64,000 nucleotides of DNA from Butyrivibrio sp. (GCA_016297265.1 JAEDHB010000001.1:248001-312000), one strand, 5' to 3'. Shown: positions 35,140 through 46,024, counted from the stretch's first letter. Program-made: numbers and translations. Notes: generated by a model from the letters alone, not told the origin.

Positions 35140-37419
35140 TTATAGTTGATTAATTGTATCCACAAATTCCTGCAGGCTCTTAAGCGTGATGCCCTGCGAT
35201 GCAAAACTGAGGATTGAATGAACCGGCATAAACTCAAATACGGCTTCATTCATCTCCTGTGAGATTGCCTCTGCAGAAGCCTCACCCTGAGTTCCCAATG
35301 CGCCCGCATAGTATGCTTCACGGTACTTTAACGCATAAGGCTTTGCTTTCGGATTCTTCATAATGTCTCCAAAGGTGGAATCCAGCGTATATCTGATTGG
35401 AAGTTCAACCGTAGAGTTTACCTCAACCATTTCTGAAAGCAGGATTTCATTCACAGATTTTCCGATCATTATTTTGAAAAGTCCGCTCTCCACATACCAG
35501 TCGCCGATTTGCGTCTCATAATACGCAAAATCCCTCTTGGAAAGCTCAAATTCCACTGTTTTTGTTTCTCCGGTTTCAAGGTATATTTTATCAAATTTGC
35601 GCAATTCCTTGACAGGTCTTAATTTGGTGCTTTCACAGTCGCCCACATAGAGCTGAACAACTTCTTTTCCGGCCATACTGCCGACATTTGTGACATCCAC
35701 CTTAACACTGAGCGTCATGGTGTCGTCAAGCACCTTTTTGTCCACGATAAGATTTGAATATTCAAATTCCGTATATGACAGGCCATGTCCAAACGGAAAT
35801 CTTACCGGCATCTTCTTTTTATCGTAATATCTGTAACCGACAAAGATTCCTTCTGCAAAATCAACGCTGTCACCCTGTCCAAATCCTGTAAGATATGCAG
35901 GATTGTCCTCCAGCTTATACGGAATAGTTTCCGCAAGTCTTGCACTCGGATTCACCAGTCCGTACAAAATCCTGCACTGTGCTCTTCCCACTGCCTCTCC
36001 GCCAAGATATGATTCGATAATTCCGTCAACAGAGTCTGCCCATGGCATTTCCACCGGCGAACCATTGTGAAGAACCACAACTACCTTTTTACATACCTTA
36101 CATACTTCTTCGATAAGATGGTTCTGGCAGTTTGGCATACGCATATGCACTCTGTCAAATCCTTCTGATTCAAATGCATCCGGCAGACCTGCAAAAATGA
36201 CGGCAACCTCCGATTTTGCAGCAAGTGCTACAGCTTCTTTTTCAAGGTTTTCATCGATGACATCGGCAACATCATCATATCCCTGCGCATATTCAATGCC
36301 TTTGATTCCCAATTCCTGTGCCGCATCCAATGCAGATGTAACCTTTATGCAATTTATATGTGAACTGCCGCCACCCTGAAAACGAGGTTTTTGGGCATAT
36401 TTTCCGATAAATGCCACCCCTGTCCCCTCCGAAAGCGGAAGTATCCTGTTATCATTTTTCAGAAGTACAATGGTCTCCTCCGCAATCTGACCTGAGACAT
36501 CATGGTCTGCATCAAAATTAACCTGAATATTATTGTTACGGTTTTCCTGATATCTGTACACAATACCAAGAATTCTTGTCACTGCGAGGTCCACTGTTTC
36601 CTCCGGCAGTTCGCCATTCTTGACTGCTTCAATAATGACATTGGTCCTTTCAGTGCCCGACTCAGGCATTTCCAGATCAAGGCCGGCCTTAAGACTTGCA
36701 ACACGATCAGCCACTGCGCCCCAGTCACTCATTACAAAACCGTCAAAGTTCCATTTATTGCGGAGAGTTTCCGTTAGCAGACTGTAATTTTCTCCGACAT
36801 ATCCGCCGTTAACCTTATTGTATGAACTCATTACAGTCCATGGTTTTGCATTAATAACGGCATTTCTGAATGCCTCAAGATATATCTCATTGAGCGCCTG
36901 TTCACCGATTTTTTCGTCAACGCTCATTCGTCTTGTCTCCTGACAGTTTGCCGCAAAATGCTTTATACTTGTTCCGACATTCTCACTCTGCACACCCTTG
37001 ATAAATGCTGTGGCAATCTCCGATGCCACATAAGGGTCCTCCGAATAGTACTCAAAATTTCTTCCGCAAAGAGGAGAACGCTTTATATTAACTGCGGGGC
37101 CGAGAATCACACCCACATTTTCTGACTGACATTCAAGTCCAATGGTCTGTCCCATCCTGTACATAAGATTTCTGTTGAAAGATGTTGCGGCGGCGCAGCC
37201 TGCCGGAAAACATACAGCTTTAATACTGTCATTGATTCCCAGATTATCGCCTGCAGTATTCTGTTTGCGGAGTCCGTGAGGACCGTCCGAAACCATCATT
37301 TCGGGTACATCCAGCCTGTCCACCTTTTTGGTATGCCAGAATTCTCGCCCGGAACAAAGCGCAGCCTTCTCTTCAATTGTCATCTGTGCCACAATTTTTT
37401 TGATATCATTGATAGTCAT
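35140..37419 (-). CDS. Beta-glucosidase, glycoside hydrolase family 3
   Basis: From the ATG at 37419 the protein has 759 residues: GH3 N-terminal barrel (VSDGPHGLRKQ, FAANCQETRRM), the nucleophile Asp in GFVMSDWGAVADRVASLKAGLDLEMPES, GH3 C-domain (VVVLHNGSPVEMPW), and a C-terminal fibronectin-III-like domain (VDVTNVGSMAGKEVVQLYVGD). No signal peptide is present, so it acts inside the cell on imported beta-glucosides. I reject the longer reading frame that begins at 37509, because its first 30 codons lie in the RNase P RNA gene and GGAGG stands 5 nt before 37419. No transport or regulator gene is adjacent. Confidence 0.93.
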   Translation of the reverse strand: MTINDIKKIVAQMTIEEKAALCSGREFWHTKKVDRLDVPEMMVSDGPHGLRKQNTAGDNLGINDSIKAVCFPAGCAAATSFNRNLMYRMGQTIGLECQSENVGVILGPAVNIKRSPLCGRNFEYYSEDPYVASEIATAFIKGVQSENVGTSIKHFAANCQETRRMSVDEKIGEQALNEIYLEAFRNAVINAKPWTVMSSYNKVNGGYVGENYSLLTETLRNKWNFDGFVMSDWGAVADRVASLKAGLDLEMPESGTERTNVIIEAVKNGELPEETVDLAVTRILGIVYRYQENRNNNIQVNFDADHDVSGQIAEETIVLLKNDNRILPLSEGTGVAFIGKYAQKPRFQGGGSSHINCIKVTSALDAAQELGIKGIEYAQGYDDVADVIDENLEKEAVALAAKSEVAVIFAGLPDAFESEGFDRVHMRMPNCQNHLIEEVCKVCKKVVVVLHNGSPVEMPWADSVDGIIESYLGGEAVGRAQCRILYGLVNPSARLAETIPYKLEDNPAYLTGFGQGDSVDFAEGIFVGYRYYDKKKMPVRFPFGHGLSYTEFEYSNLIVDKKVLDDTMTLSVKVDVTNVGSMAGKEVVQLYVGDCESTKLRPVKELRKFDKIYLETGETKTVEFELSKRDFAYYETQIGDWYVESGLFKIMIGKSVNEILLSEMVEVNSTVELPIRYTLDSTFGDIMKNPKAKPYALKYREAYYAGALGTQGEASAEAISQEMNEAVFEFMPVHSILSFASQGITLKSLQEFVDTINQL

Positions 37420-37469
37420 ATCATCCTCCACAGTATATATTTTTCCCAATCCCACATACATATAAAAAA

Positions 37470-37803
37470 CGAGTGAACCTGTAAGCCGGGTTATGTCTTG
37501 AATGGTCATCTATCTAGTCCTGCCGTTACCGGCAGGCTCAAGCAACCTACCTGAAGCTGGCGGGCCACGTAATCGCTTCGTTTTGGTCTTGCTTCGGATG
37601 GGGTTTACATATGCCTCCCGTGTTACCACGGAAGCGGTAGTCTCTTACACTGCCCTTCCACCCTTACCGGCCTAAGCCGGCGGTATATTTCTGTTGCACT
37701 GGCCTTGGAGTCACCTCCACCGGACGTTATCCGGCATCCTGCCCTATGAAGCCCGGACTTTCCTCACCTCTGATATCAGAGCCGCGACCATCCGGTTCAC
37801 TCG
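37470..37803 (-). ncRNA. rnpB: RNase P RNA
   Basis: The minus strand shows the RNase P RNA signatures: terminal helix P1 CGAGTGAACC (37803-37794) pairing with GGTTCACTCG (37479-37470), the universally conserved GAGGAAAGTCCGGGCT box close to the 5' end, the central ACAGAAATATACCGCC region, CAAGACCAAA, and the 3' segment AACCCGGCTTACAG. The overall layout resembles the A-type. A run of T follows at 37469-37464 as terminator. It processes the 5' ends of tRNA precursors. It lies between the uridine-kinase-like gene and the GH3 gene on the same strand; the exact ends are set by P1. Confidence 0.95.
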
Positions 37804-37813
37804 AATTTATCAT

Positions 37814-39430
37814 TTAAACATTAAAACAGCTTCCGCCCACAAATTCTCTGACAATGGAATTCTTTGGCAGATCTTCGCTGCTGATTCCCAGAAAATAATC
37901 CAAGAACTTGAGAAGCCTCTTTGCTTCCGAATATTCAGGATCCTCAGGTTTGATTCCAAACAGTAGTGGTTCCGCATACTGTTTTATTACAGCCAGCTCG
38001 TATATCAGCGCTGAATTAAACATTGCATCTGCTTCTTCCTGGAATGGGAAAATATATTTTTCTTCGCCCTTTCTCACTGAATACCACATTGAAATCGTTT
38101 TCTTAGCCGACGTCCCCCTTGTTCTTGCATCTCTTACCATTCTTCTGAGAAGGCGTCCGTCAGTTGTAGGAATCCTGTTATGCTCATCAATGCTAAGCTG
38201 CGTTAAAGCACTCAGATATATTTTGAATTTACTTTCTTTCGGAAGTGTATAGGATAATTTGTCATTGAGGCCGTGAATACCCTCGATGACAAGAATATCA
38301 TTCTCACCCAGAGTCATATAATTTCCATTATATTCTCTTCTTCCCAGCTTGAAATTGAAGCTTGGGATTTCAACTGTTTTTCCATTGAGCAGATCCGTCA
38401 TATCCTTGTTGAACTGCTCAACATCAAGCGCCTCCAGACATTCAAAATTGTAATTGCCAAATTCATCCTTCGGAGTATCCTCCCTGTTGACAAAATAATT
38501 GTCCAGTGAAAGCTGATGAGGTTTAAGCCCCTGTGCCCTTAACTGGATAGCCAGTCTGAAGGAGGTGGTAGTCTTTCCTGATGAGGAAGGACCTGCCATC
38601 ATTACAAATTTCTTGCTTCTGTCATTTGCTATCTGTGAAGCAATATCAGCCAGTTTTTTCTCCTGAAGGGCTTCCTGAACAAGAATAAGCTCGTTGATAC
38701 CTCCGGATGTTATAACCTCATTCAAATCTCCAACCGTCTCAACGCCGAGTATTTCACTCCATTTTGAGGAATCCTTAAGCACATTGAATATCTTGTGCTG
38801 CGGCTTGAATTCAGGGACCACATCCGGCTCTGCCGTCGAAGGGAACTGAATAGCAAACCCCTCATCATAGGCATACAAATCAAAATATTTAATATATCCC
38901 GTTGTAGGAGTCATATAACCATAATAATAATCCTCATACCCGTCCAGCATATATACATTTACTTCGCTGCCGATTCTGTATCTGAAAAGTTTTTCCTTAT
39001 CGTGCATTCCATGCCTTGCAAACTGGGCAATGGCATCATCCACTTTCATTTTTTTCTTGTTAATCGGCATATTCGCATCAACAATTTCCATCATACGCTC
39101 TTTGAGAATTTTGAGGAACATATCATTGATTTCCACATCGCCTTTGATTGTGCAATAATATCCCTTGCTAAGGGAAAATTCCACCTTGACTCTCTCAAGG
39201 CTTTCCCGTGGAATAACGTCATAAAGTGCCTTAAGCATAATGAGCGTTGCACTTCTCTTGTAGGTCAGCATTCCGTCCGCATCCGCAGTTGTGATAAATT
39301 CCACCTTGGTGCCTTCCTCAACCTCGCCTGTAAGTTCCCTCAGTTTGTTCCCCACCTTTGCAAGAACAATCTGGTATTTATATTCAGCCTGACTTTCTTT
39401 TGCAAGCTGTTCCAACGATATTTTTCCCAT
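37814..39430 (-). CDS. Uridine-kinase-like nucleoside kinase with ThrRS-like N-domain
   Basis: The 538-residue protein joins an N-terminal TGS/threonyl-tRNA-synthetase-like region (residues about 1-180) to a P-loop kinase of the uridine kinase/phosphoribulokinase family: Walker A GPSSSGKTTTSFRL, substrate loop LSLDNYFVNREDTP, and ILVIEGIHGLND. It is annotated in relatives as a nucleoside kinase. I choose the ATG at 39430 because GGGAG stands 8 nt before it; an in-frame TTG at 39448 overlaps that site. It is the last gene of the dgt-dnaG-rpoD operon and lies 11 nt before the rnpB 5' end. Confidence 0.85.
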   Translation of the reverse strand: MGKISLEQLAKESQAEYKYQIVLAKVGNKLRELTGEVEEGTKVEFITTADADGMLTYKRSATLIMLKALYDVIPRESLERVKVEFSLSKGYYCTIKGDVEINDMFLKILKERMMEIVDANMPINKKKMKVDDAIAQFARHGMHDKEKLFRYRIGSEVNVYMLDGYEDYYYGYMTPTTGYIKYFDLYAYDEGFAIQFPSTAEPDVVPEFKPQHKIFNVLKDSSKWSEILGVETVGDLNEVITSGGINELILVQEALQEKKLADIASQIANDRSKKFVMMAGPSSSGKTTTSFRLAIQLRAQGLKPHQLSLDNYFVNREDTPKDEFGNYNFECLEALDVEQFNKDMTDLLNGKTVEIPSFNFKLGRREYNGNYMTLGENDILVIEGIHGLNDKLSYTLPKESKFKIYLSALTQLSIDEHNRIPTTDGRLLRRMVRDARTRGTSAKKTISMWYSVRKGEEKYIFPFQEEADAMFNSALIYELAVIKQYAEPLLFGIKPEDPEYSEAKRLLKFLDYFLGISSEDLPKNSIVREFVGGSCFNV

Positions 39431-39462
39431 AAGCAAAGCTCCCTTCAAAAATTAATTCTTGA

Positions 39463-40233
39463 TTAAATATATTGTTGCGGATTAAAAACAGGCATTGTAA
39501 CCACTTCAATCCCGCTAAGATTACTCTCCAGGTAATCCTTAAGTACATTGATAAAAATATGTTCCACTCCGTAATGTCCCGCATCAATAACATTGATACC
39601 CATTGCCACTCCATCAATACCAAAATGATAGGATACATCACCTGTGACAATGGCCTTGGCTCCTTTTTGGAAAGCAAGTTCTATTTCCTCCTTGCCCGAG
39701 CCCGGCATAACGGCAACCCTCGTAACCCTGTCATCCGCATTCCCGAAAAGTACCACTTTCTCAAGTCCGAATTTTCTTTTTACCAATTCACACAATTCAC
39801 GCACCGACATCTCGTGAGGCAGATTTCCTATGCTTCCAAATCCGTAATCCGTATCCGTTATTTCCAGAGTCTCCGTATCGGTCAGTCCGATTCTGTCCGC
39901 CGCAGCTCCACCCATATGCGAACAGTCAAAATTTGTATGCATGCAATATACAGAAATGTTTGCAGACATAAGCGCCATACTTCTTTTACCCAGAAAAGAA
40001 TCCGAATTAAGTTTTTTTACATTTCTAAAGAAAAAAGGATGATGGGATATTATCAAATCCACATTTTGTGATATGGCAGTCTCCACCGCTTTGTCATCCA
40101 CATCCACCGTTATGAGGATTTTTTTTACCTCCGCATCGTAATCGCCGATATGCAGACCCACATTGTCCCAGGTGCAGGCGAGCTGAGGCGATGAAAACTT
40201 TTCAAGTTCCGTTACCAAATCTCTAATTATCAT
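39463..40233 (-). CDS. Nif3/YqfO-like dinuclear metal protein (GTP cyclohydrolase I type 2 family)
   Basis: The 256-residue protein has the Nif3 metal ligands: LIISHHPFFF, YCMHTNFDCSHMGG, and the C-terminal GHYGVEHIF. It lacks the roughly 100-residue insert found in B. subtilis YqfO. Function is unsettled in the family; it is nearly always placed next to trmK, as here, overlapping that gene by 11 nt. It is expressed within the rpoD operon. Confidence 0.9.
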   Translation of the reverse strand: MIIRDLVTELEKFSSPQLACTWDNVGLHIGDYDAEVKKILITVDVDDKAVETAISQNVDLIISHHPFFFRNVKKLNSDSFLGKRSMALMSANISVYCMHTNFDCSHMGGAAADRIGLTDTETLEITDTDYGFGSIGNLPHEMSVRELCELVKRKFGLEKVVLFGNADDRVTRVAVMPGSGKEEIELAFQKGAKAIVTGDVSYHFGIDGVAMGINVIDAGHYGVEHIFINVLKDYLESNLSGIEVVTMPVFNPQQYI

Positions 40234-40915
40234 ATGCCGACAATCCCTCGCTTATCATATTTATCCGTTTCGTCACTTCCGCATATCTTGCTGAATCCGT
40301 CCGGCCGGTCATTATCAGTGCAGTCATAATTCTGTCACAAAGTTCCTTCTCCCTTAGAAGAAAAGACTTCATAACCATATCCCTGCGTTCAATCAGATAT
40401 TTGCCGAATTCCAACTCTGACTCTGAATAATCCGGGCTCTTTCCGTTTCTGACTTCCATAATAAAATAGAATTTACCGTCCTCCGCAACCATTGTCTCAT
40501 TTTCAATGAAGAAGCCCTCATCAATAAGAAAAGAACGGGTCTTGTCAACCTCCGACTGCGGTGAAAGAATCAGTTTTTCAGCGGAATGTGCAATATTAAT
40601 TCCTGATTTAATAATCGAATTTATAAGTGGTCCGCCCATACCTGCAATGATTATGCATTGTGCTTCGCCCTCCTTCATCATTTCGAGGCCATTTGAAAGT
40701 CTGGCAGACACAATATGTGACACATTGTTTTCAACAATATTATTTATTGCTTTTTGTAGCGGTCCCTTGTTGATATCCATAGCAATTATGTGCGGAGAAC
40801 GTCCCTTATGTGCAAGATATATAGGAACATATCCATGGTCCGTTCCAATATCAGCAACGGTCATACCCTCCGGTACAAGCTCTGCTACGGTCTGTAATCT
40901 TTTTGATATCTTCAT
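40223..40915 (-). CDS. trmK: tRNA (adenine22-N1)-methyltransferase TrmK
   Basis: The 230-residue class I SAM methyltransferase shows VADIGTDHGYVPIYLA (motif I), AMDINKGPLQKA (motif II) and the IIIAGMGGPLI motif where TrmK normally has the N/D-x-x-[MG] catalytic segment. It makes m1A22 in tRNA. Its ATG overlaps the rpoD stop by one base (TAATG), so it is coupled to sigma-A synthesis, an arrangement conserved in Firmicutes. Confidence 0.92.
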   Translation of the reverse strand: MKISKRLQTVAELVPEGMTVADIGTDHGYVPIYLAHKGRSPHIIAMDINKGPLQKAINNIVENNVSHIVSARLSNGLEMMKEGEAQCIIIAGMGGPLINSIIKSGINIAHSAEKLILSPQSEVDKTRSFLIDEGFFIENETMVAEDGKFYFIMEVRNGKSPDYSESELEFGKYLIERRDMVMKSFLLREKELCDRIMTALIMTGRTDSARYAEVTKRINMISEGLSAYDN

Positions 40916-42069
40916 TAATCCAGATAATCCCTGAGAATGCGGCTTCTGCTTGGATGTCTGAGTTTTCTGAGTGCCTTAGCCTCAATCTGTCTGATACGTT
41001 CACGAGTTACATTGAATTCCTTGCCGACCTCTTCGAGAGTTCTTGACTTTCCGTCCTCAAGACCAAATCTGAGTTTGAGAACCTTCTGCTCCCTGTCGGT
41101 AAGTGTTGAAAGAACCTTTGAAAGCTGTTCTTTTAACAGGGTAAACGCAGCAGCATCAGCAGGTACGGGAACCTGCTCATCCTGAATGAAATCTCCAAGA
41201 TGGCTGTCCTCTTCCTCACCGATAGGAGTTTCAAGGGAAACAGGTTCCTGTGAGATTTTGAGGATTTCTCTTACTCTCTCGACAGGCATGTCCATCTCTT
41301 CGGAAATCTCCTGTGGTGATGGTTCGCGTCCCAACTCCTGAAGAAGCTGTCTCGACACTCTGATAAGCTTATTGATGGTTTCAACCATATGCACCGGAAT
41401 TCTGATGGTTCTCGCCTGATCAGCAATGGCTCTTGTGATAGCCTGTCTTATCCACCAGGTTGCATATGTTGAAAATTTGTAACCCTTTCTGTAATCGAAT
41501 TTTTCAACTGCCTTAATCAGGCCGAGATTACCTTCCTGAATAAGATCAAGGAAAAGCATTCCTCTTCCAACATATCTCTTTGCTATACTTACAACCAGAC
41601 GCAGATTGGCTTCGGCAAGTTTCTTTTTAGCCGCTTCATCACCCAGTTCCATTCTTTTTGCAAGTTCAATTTCTTCCTCTGCAGAAAGGAGCTGTACCTT
41701 ACCGATTTCCTTAAGGTACATTCTTACAGGGTCCTCAATGCTCACGCCGTCAGGAACGGAGAGGTCGATATTTTCCATATCAATTTCTTCTTCCTCATCA
41801 ATAATAATGTCCTCATCCGGCTCATCATCAACATCCACGTCATTGGTTTTCAATGTATCAATATTGTTTGCTTCAAGGAACTCCAACACTTTTTCCATTT
41901 TGTCCGCATCAAGCTCCATATCTGCAAAATGCTCCGTTATCTCCTGATATTCAAGAACATTTTTCTTTTTCTTGGCGATTTCCAGGAGTTCCTTAAGTTT
42001 CTCAGTAAATTTTTCTTGCAATTGCATTTCGTCCATTATCAAATGCCCATCCTTCCATTCTTGTGTCAT
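40915..42069 (-). CDS. rpoD: Primary sigma factor sigma-A
   Basis: The 384-residue protein has region 1.1-like and acidic N-terminal parts, then the canonical sigma-70 regions: [23 protein letters not shown] (1.2), [58 protein letters not shown] (2), region 3, and [35 protein letters not shown] (4.2). The ATG at 42069 overlaps the dnaG stop (ATGA). A second ATG at 42036 ([10 protein letters not shown]), preceded by AAGGATGG, aligns better with the usual family start and is a plausible alternative. Confidence 0.97.
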   Translation of the reverse strand: MTQEWKDGHLIMDEMQLQEKFTEKLKELLEIAKKKKNVLEYQEITEHFADMELDADKMEKVLEFLEANNIDTLKTNDVDVDDEPDEDIIIDEEEEIDMENIDLSVPDGVSIEDPVRMYLKEIGKVQLLSAEEEIELAKRMELGDEAAKKKLAEANLRLVVSIAKRYVGRGMLFLDLIQEGNLGLIKAVEKFDYRKGYKFSTYATWWIRQAITRAIADQARTIRIPVHMVETINKLIRVSRQLLQELGREPSPQEISEEMDMPVERVREILKISQEPVSLETPIGEEEDSHLGDFIQDEQVPVPADAAAFTLLKEQLSKVLSTLTDREQKVLKLRFGLEDGKSRTLEEVGKEFNVTRERIRQIEAKALRKLRHPSRSRILRDYLD

Positions 42070-43835
42070 TGTTTCCTCTGTGTAAGAGATATATGTAGTT
42101 TTGTTAATTCTCTTTGTTCCTCAATTACTTTTTGCAATACTGTGATATCAGTCGCATTTCTGCTTTTGTTATCCAGACTATTCCGCTTTATCATAACAAC
42201 TGCTTCGTTCAGGGCCTTTTCCCTGTCCTTTTGTCCGGCTTCCTCGTCGATAACATTGGTATTGAGAATAGCAACCACCAGATTTTGTTCCTCCTCGGAC
42301 TCAAAATCATTCAGTATCCGGGCCGGGCTGAAACTGTCGCTCTCAATCTGTGCAAATATTTTTGCAGCCACCTTTTGGTATGTATCAACAGTAAAATCCT
42401 CGACTGAGATATGTGGTTTAATCAGACGGTATATATTCGGGTCTTCGCAAATCCATGTCAACAGCATTCTCTGAGCCTTCTTTATTCCGTCATCCTTATC
42501 CCTTACCACCGGTTTCCTGTAGGAACCCGTGTCGTTTTCAGTGTTGGCGCCTGAATAGGCATATTTTGCAACCAGACGTGCTAACTGACCCTTGTCAATC
42601 CTATATGCACCAGCCACTGCTTCTATATAATTATTCCTTTCAATCTCTTCCTTGAAGGTAATAATTTTCTTTGCAACTTCGGCAAAAAAAGCCATGTTTT
42701 CATCAGGATCCTTAAGATTGTATCCCTCAGAAATCTTCCTCACCTCAAACATAAAGCTGTTTTCCGCATTTTCAATGCGCTCCCGGAATGCATCGCACCC
42801 CATCGCTTTTATGAATTCATCCGCATCCTTGTAAGGCTGCATATTGATTACCTTGCTTCTGAGACCGGCTTCCCTGCACATATTTATCGCTTTAACAGCC
42901 GCCTTGACTCCGGGGCCGTCGCTGTCATAGCATATCAGGACATCCTTGACAAATCTCTTGATAAGCATCACCTGCTGCGGTGTAAGTGCCGTTCCCAGGG
43001 ATGCCACCGCCTGGGTAAATCCCGCCTTGTGCATCGCGATAACATCCATATATCCTTCGCAGATTATTATGTTGTTAGTCTTTGCATTTTTGGCAAAATT
43101 AAGCCCGAAAAGATTTCGTCCCTTGTCAAAAACAGCGGTTTCCTTCGTGTTAAGGTATTTAGGTTCACCCTCCCCCATGACACGACCGCCAAAGCCGATA
43201 ACCTTGTTGCTGATATTTATTATCGGAAACATAACCCTGTTGCGAAAATAATCATACACATGGCCATCCTTATATGTAACAAGTCCTGTTTCCTTCAAAA
43301 TATCATCGTTATATCCAAGCCCCTTCAGATATCTGTACAAGCCGTCGCTCTTCATTCCTGACATTCCGAGTCCAAAATTTGTTCTCGTCTGTTTGTCCAG
43401 TTCGCGCTTGTCAAAATATTCAAGGCCCTTTGCCCCCTGCTCCGATTCCAGAAAGGAATGAAAATATTTTGCGGCAATGGTATTAATCTCATACAGTGTC
43501 TTTTTCAGATCCTGTCTTTTCTTTTCCTCACTGTTCATCTCAAAATCAGGAATATCAACTCCCGCTCTGTCCGCCAGAGATTTAACCGTCTCCGTGAAAC
43601 TAAGACCTTCGTATTTCATAAGAAAAGAAAATACATTACCGCCCTCCTGACAGCCAAAGCAGTAAAACATCTGCTTGCTGCGGCTTACCGAGAAGGAGCC
43701 CGATTTTTCATTATGAAAAGGACACAGTCCAAAATATGAACCGCCTTTTTTTTCTAGTTTTACATATGAGGAGATAACATCCACTATGTCATTGCGGCTT
43801 CTGACCTCCTCAACTATATCGTCAGATATATACAA
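42066..43835 (-). CDS. dnaG: DNA primase DnaG
   Basis: The 589-residue primase has the N-terminal CHC2 zinc site (C38, H41, C59, C62), the RNA polymerase/TOPRIM core ([34 protein letters not shown]) and a C-terminal helicase-binding domain. Length is typical. It lies between dgt and rpoD in the macromolecular synthesis operon, 18 nt after dgt, and overlaps rpoD by 4 nt. Confidence 0.97.
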   Translation of the reverse strand: MYISDDIVEEVRSRNDIVDVISSYVKLEKKGGSYFGLCPFHNEKSGSFSVSRSKQMFYCFGCQEGGNVFSFLMKYEGLSFTETVKSLADRAGVDIPDFEMNSEEKKRQDLKKTLYEINTIAAKYFHSFLESEQGAKGLEYFDKRELDKQTRTNFGLGMSGMKSDGLYRYLKGLGYNDDILKETGLVTYKDGHVYDYFRNRVMFPIINISNKVIGFGGRVMGEGEPKYLNTKETAVFDKGRNLFGLNFAKNAKTNNIIICEGYMDVIAMHKAGFTQAVASLGTALTPQQVMLIKRFVKDVLICYDSDGPGVKAAVKAINMCREAGLRSKVINMQPYKDADEFIKAMGCDAFRERIENAENSFMFEVRKISEGYNLKDPDENMAFFAEVAKKIITFKEEIERNNYIEAVAGAYRIDKGQLARLVAKYAYSGANTENDTGSYRKPVVRDKDDGIKKAQRMLLTWICEDPNIYRLIKPHISVEDFTVDTYQKVAAKIFAQIESDSFSPARILNDFESEEEQNLVVAILNTNVIDEEAGQKDREKALNEAVVMIKRNSLDNKSRNATDITVLQKVIEEQRELTKLHISLTQRKQ

Positions 43836-43853
43836 GCCTCTAACCTCTCAGTT

Positions 43854-44861
43854 CTAATTTTTCCACGAAACGGGAATATATATTTTTTTGAAAATATTGA
43901 CTGCATACTGGTCACTCATACCTGCTATGTAATCACATACCGTTCTTTCAACATCTTCGCCATGCTGTTCTTCCAGTTCCCTGAAGGATTCCGGAATCTC
44001 TTCATAGTGTTCAATAAAATACTTATACATCTCCGAAAGCATTTTGTCTGCTTTCGTCTCCTCGCTCTTTGCAATCGGATTGGTATACACGCTGTCAAAC
44101 ATATAATTGCGAAGCTTTGACATTGCATTCTCCACATCCTTTGACATAATTATATCCGGTTTATCCATGCTTTCCTTAATGATGTCATGTATCAGGGTAT
44201 TGAGTCTTTCCTTAGTGGAATGTCCCAGAATATCAGTATATTCCGCAGGCAGGTTCTCCTCGCACAGGATGCCGCCCCTGATGGCATCATCGATATCATG
44301 GTTGATATATGCTATTTTGTCGGCAAGTCTGATAACTTTCCCCTCAAGGGTCGACGGTTTCCCGGAAGTTCTGTGATTGACAATACCGTCACGGACTTCC
44401 TTGGTAAGATTGAGACCCACCCCATCCTTCTCGAGAAACTCAAGCACTCTGATGCTCTGCTCATAATGTCTGAAGCCTGTGGAACAAAGTCTGTCCAAAA
44501 CCCTCTCACCACAATGTCCAAAAGGCGTATGCCCAATATCATGTCCCAGAGCAATTGCCTCAGTAAGATCCTCGTTAAGTCTCAAAGCTCTGGCGATGGT
44601 TCTGCCGATTTGTGAAACCTCCAGAGTGTGGGTAAGCCTGGTTCTGTAATGGTCCCCTTCCGGCGCCAGAAAAACCTGTGTCTTATGCTTAAGTCTTCTG
44701 AATGACTTGCAGTGTAAAATACGGTCCCTGTCCCTCTGGTATACAGTTCTGAGGTCGCAAGGAGCCTCCATAGTATCCCTTCCCTGAGAATTGACACTGA
44801 GTGCCGCATAGGGACTCAAATATTGTTTTTCCCACTCTTCCTGACTCTGTCTGACATTCAT
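43854..44861 (-). CDS. dgt: dGTP triphosphohydrolase-like HD protein
   Basis: The 335-residue protein has the HD-domain pattern of the Dgt family: RDRDRILHCKSFRRLKHKTQVF, TRLTHTLEVSQIGRTIARAL, and the metal motif ALGHDIGHTPFGHCGERVL, then VRDGIVNHRT and LADKIAYINHDIDDAIRGG. These enzymes hydrolyse dGTP to deoxyguanosine and triphosphate. I start at the ATG at 44861 (MNVRQSQEEWE); an upstream GTG at 44870 overlaps the GAGG ribosome site. Dgt upstream of dnaG-rpoD is a common clostridial order. Confidence 0.92.
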   Translation of the reverse strand: MNVRQSQEEWEKQYLSPYAALSVNSQGRDTMEAPCDLRTVYQRDRDRILHCKSFRRLKHKTQVFLAPEGDHYRTRLTHTLEVSQIGRTIARALRLNEDLTEAIALGHDIGHTPFGHCGERVLDRLCSTGFRHYEQSIRVLEFLEKDGVGLNLTKEVRDGIVNHRTSGKPSTLEGKVIRLADKIAYINHDIDDAIRGGILCEENLPAEYTDILGHSTKERLNTLIHDIIKESMDKPDIIMSKDVENAMSKLRNYMFDSVYTNPIAKSEETKADKMLSEMYKYFIEHYEEIPESFRELEEQHGEDVERTVCDYIAGMSDQYAVNIFKKIYIPVSWKN

Positions 44862-44962
44862 ATTCTGCACTTCCTCTTATCCTTGAGCAAATTGCCTACT
44901 CTTTATAATTCTGCAAAACTTTTTAAATTCCTTTTTTATTTAAAATAAATCTTTTAAAATAT

Positions 44963-46024
44963 TTATTTTATCTCCAATAAATCTTTTGGAGATTTGGTAA
45001 GATTTTCAAAACCATCCTCTGTAACCACAATCATGTCCTCAATTCTTACGCCGCCAAATCCCGGAATGTATATACCCGGTTCAACGGTTTCAATGGTTCC
45101 GGCATATATTTTTTCCTTTTCTCCAAGGGAAAATCTTGGCGATTCATGAATATACATTCCCACGCTGTGCCCAAGTCCGTGTCCAAAGCAGTTTCCGTAT
45201 CCGGCCTTCTCAATAACGCCAAGAGCTGCCATGTGAATCTCCCTTCCCGGCACTCCTGATTTGATAACCTTCATCGCTTCAAGCTGAGCCTTAAGCACGG
45301 TATTATATATTTCAATCTGTTTGTCGCTTGCGCTACCCATAACAACGGTTCTTGTCATATCCGAACAATAACCGTCATATTTGCAGCCAAAGTCCATCAG
45401 CACAAAATCGCCCTCGCTTATCACCCTGTTGCCCGGCACTGCATGGGGCAGCGAAGAATTCGGCCCTGATGCCACTATTGTATCAAAGCTCAGGGATGCA
45501 GCCCCGTTAAGCTTCATGGCATATTCAATTTCCGCCGCAACCTCAAGCTCCGTCATTCCCACTCTGATAATATTAAGAACATGTTCAAAAGCTTTGTCCC
45601 CAATGGACTCCGCAATTCTCAGTTTCTCAATTTCCTCTTCTGTCTTGATTATTCTCAGCTCCGTAAGGCTGTTTTTCAGTGGAACTAGGTTATTAAATCC
45701 ACATTTAATTTTTAAATCATTGAATTGAGCCACGGTAAGATGCCTGTCTTCATAGCCGATTGCACCTGCTCCGTCACGTTCGGCAAGTTCCTTGAGTATG
45801 GCACTCTGGGTTCTGTTCACATCGCACATGATAAGTTCAAAACCCTCATTCATTTCCTTCTCGGCAGCTTCAATATATCTTGAATCCGTGATGATGACTG
45901 ATTTTTTCCCCGAAATATACACAAAACCCTCACCGCCTGAAAAGCCTGAGAGTTTTCGCATATTATATGGATCTGATACAATCACTGCATCCAGATTATT
46001 TTTTTCCATAATACTATTTATCAT
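44963..46024 (-). CDS. pepP: Xaa-Pro aminopeptidase (M24B)
   Basis: The 353-residue protein has the creatinase-like N-domain and the pita-bread metallopeptidase domain with the five metal ligands: MDFGCKYDGYCSDMTRT (two Asp), GHGLGHSVGMYIHESPRF (His), TVEPGIYIPGFGGVRIED (two Glu). It removes N-terminal residues preceding proline. The start overlaps aroQ by 11 nt; an internal Met (MEKNNLDAV, codon 6) may be the real start. An AT-only inverted repeat (AAATAAAT/ATTTATTT near 44940-44967) follows the stop and could act as a weak terminator. Confidence 0.94.
   Translation of the reverse strand: MINSIMEKNNLDAVIVSDPYNMRKLSGFSGGEGFVYISGKKSVIITDSRYIEAAEKEMNEGFELIMCDVNRTQSAILKELAERDGAGAIGYEDRHLTVAQFNDLKIKCGFNNLVPLKNSLTELRIIKTEEEIEKLRIAESIGDKAFEHVLNIIRVGMTELEVAAEIEYAMKLNGAASLSFDTIVASGPNSSLPHAVPGNRVISEGDFVLMDFGCKYDGYCSDMTRTVVMGSASDKQIEIYNTVLKAQLEAMKVIKSGVPGREIHMAALGVIEKAGYGNCFGHGLGHSVGMYIHESPRFSLGEKEKIYAGTIETVEPGIYIPGFGGVRIEDMIVVTEDGFENLTKSPKDLLEIK

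Noticed and set aside
38795..39466. 223-codon open frame on the plus strand opposite the uridine-kinase-like gene
   Set aside because: Antisense to a conserved gene and without family resemblance or ribosome site.
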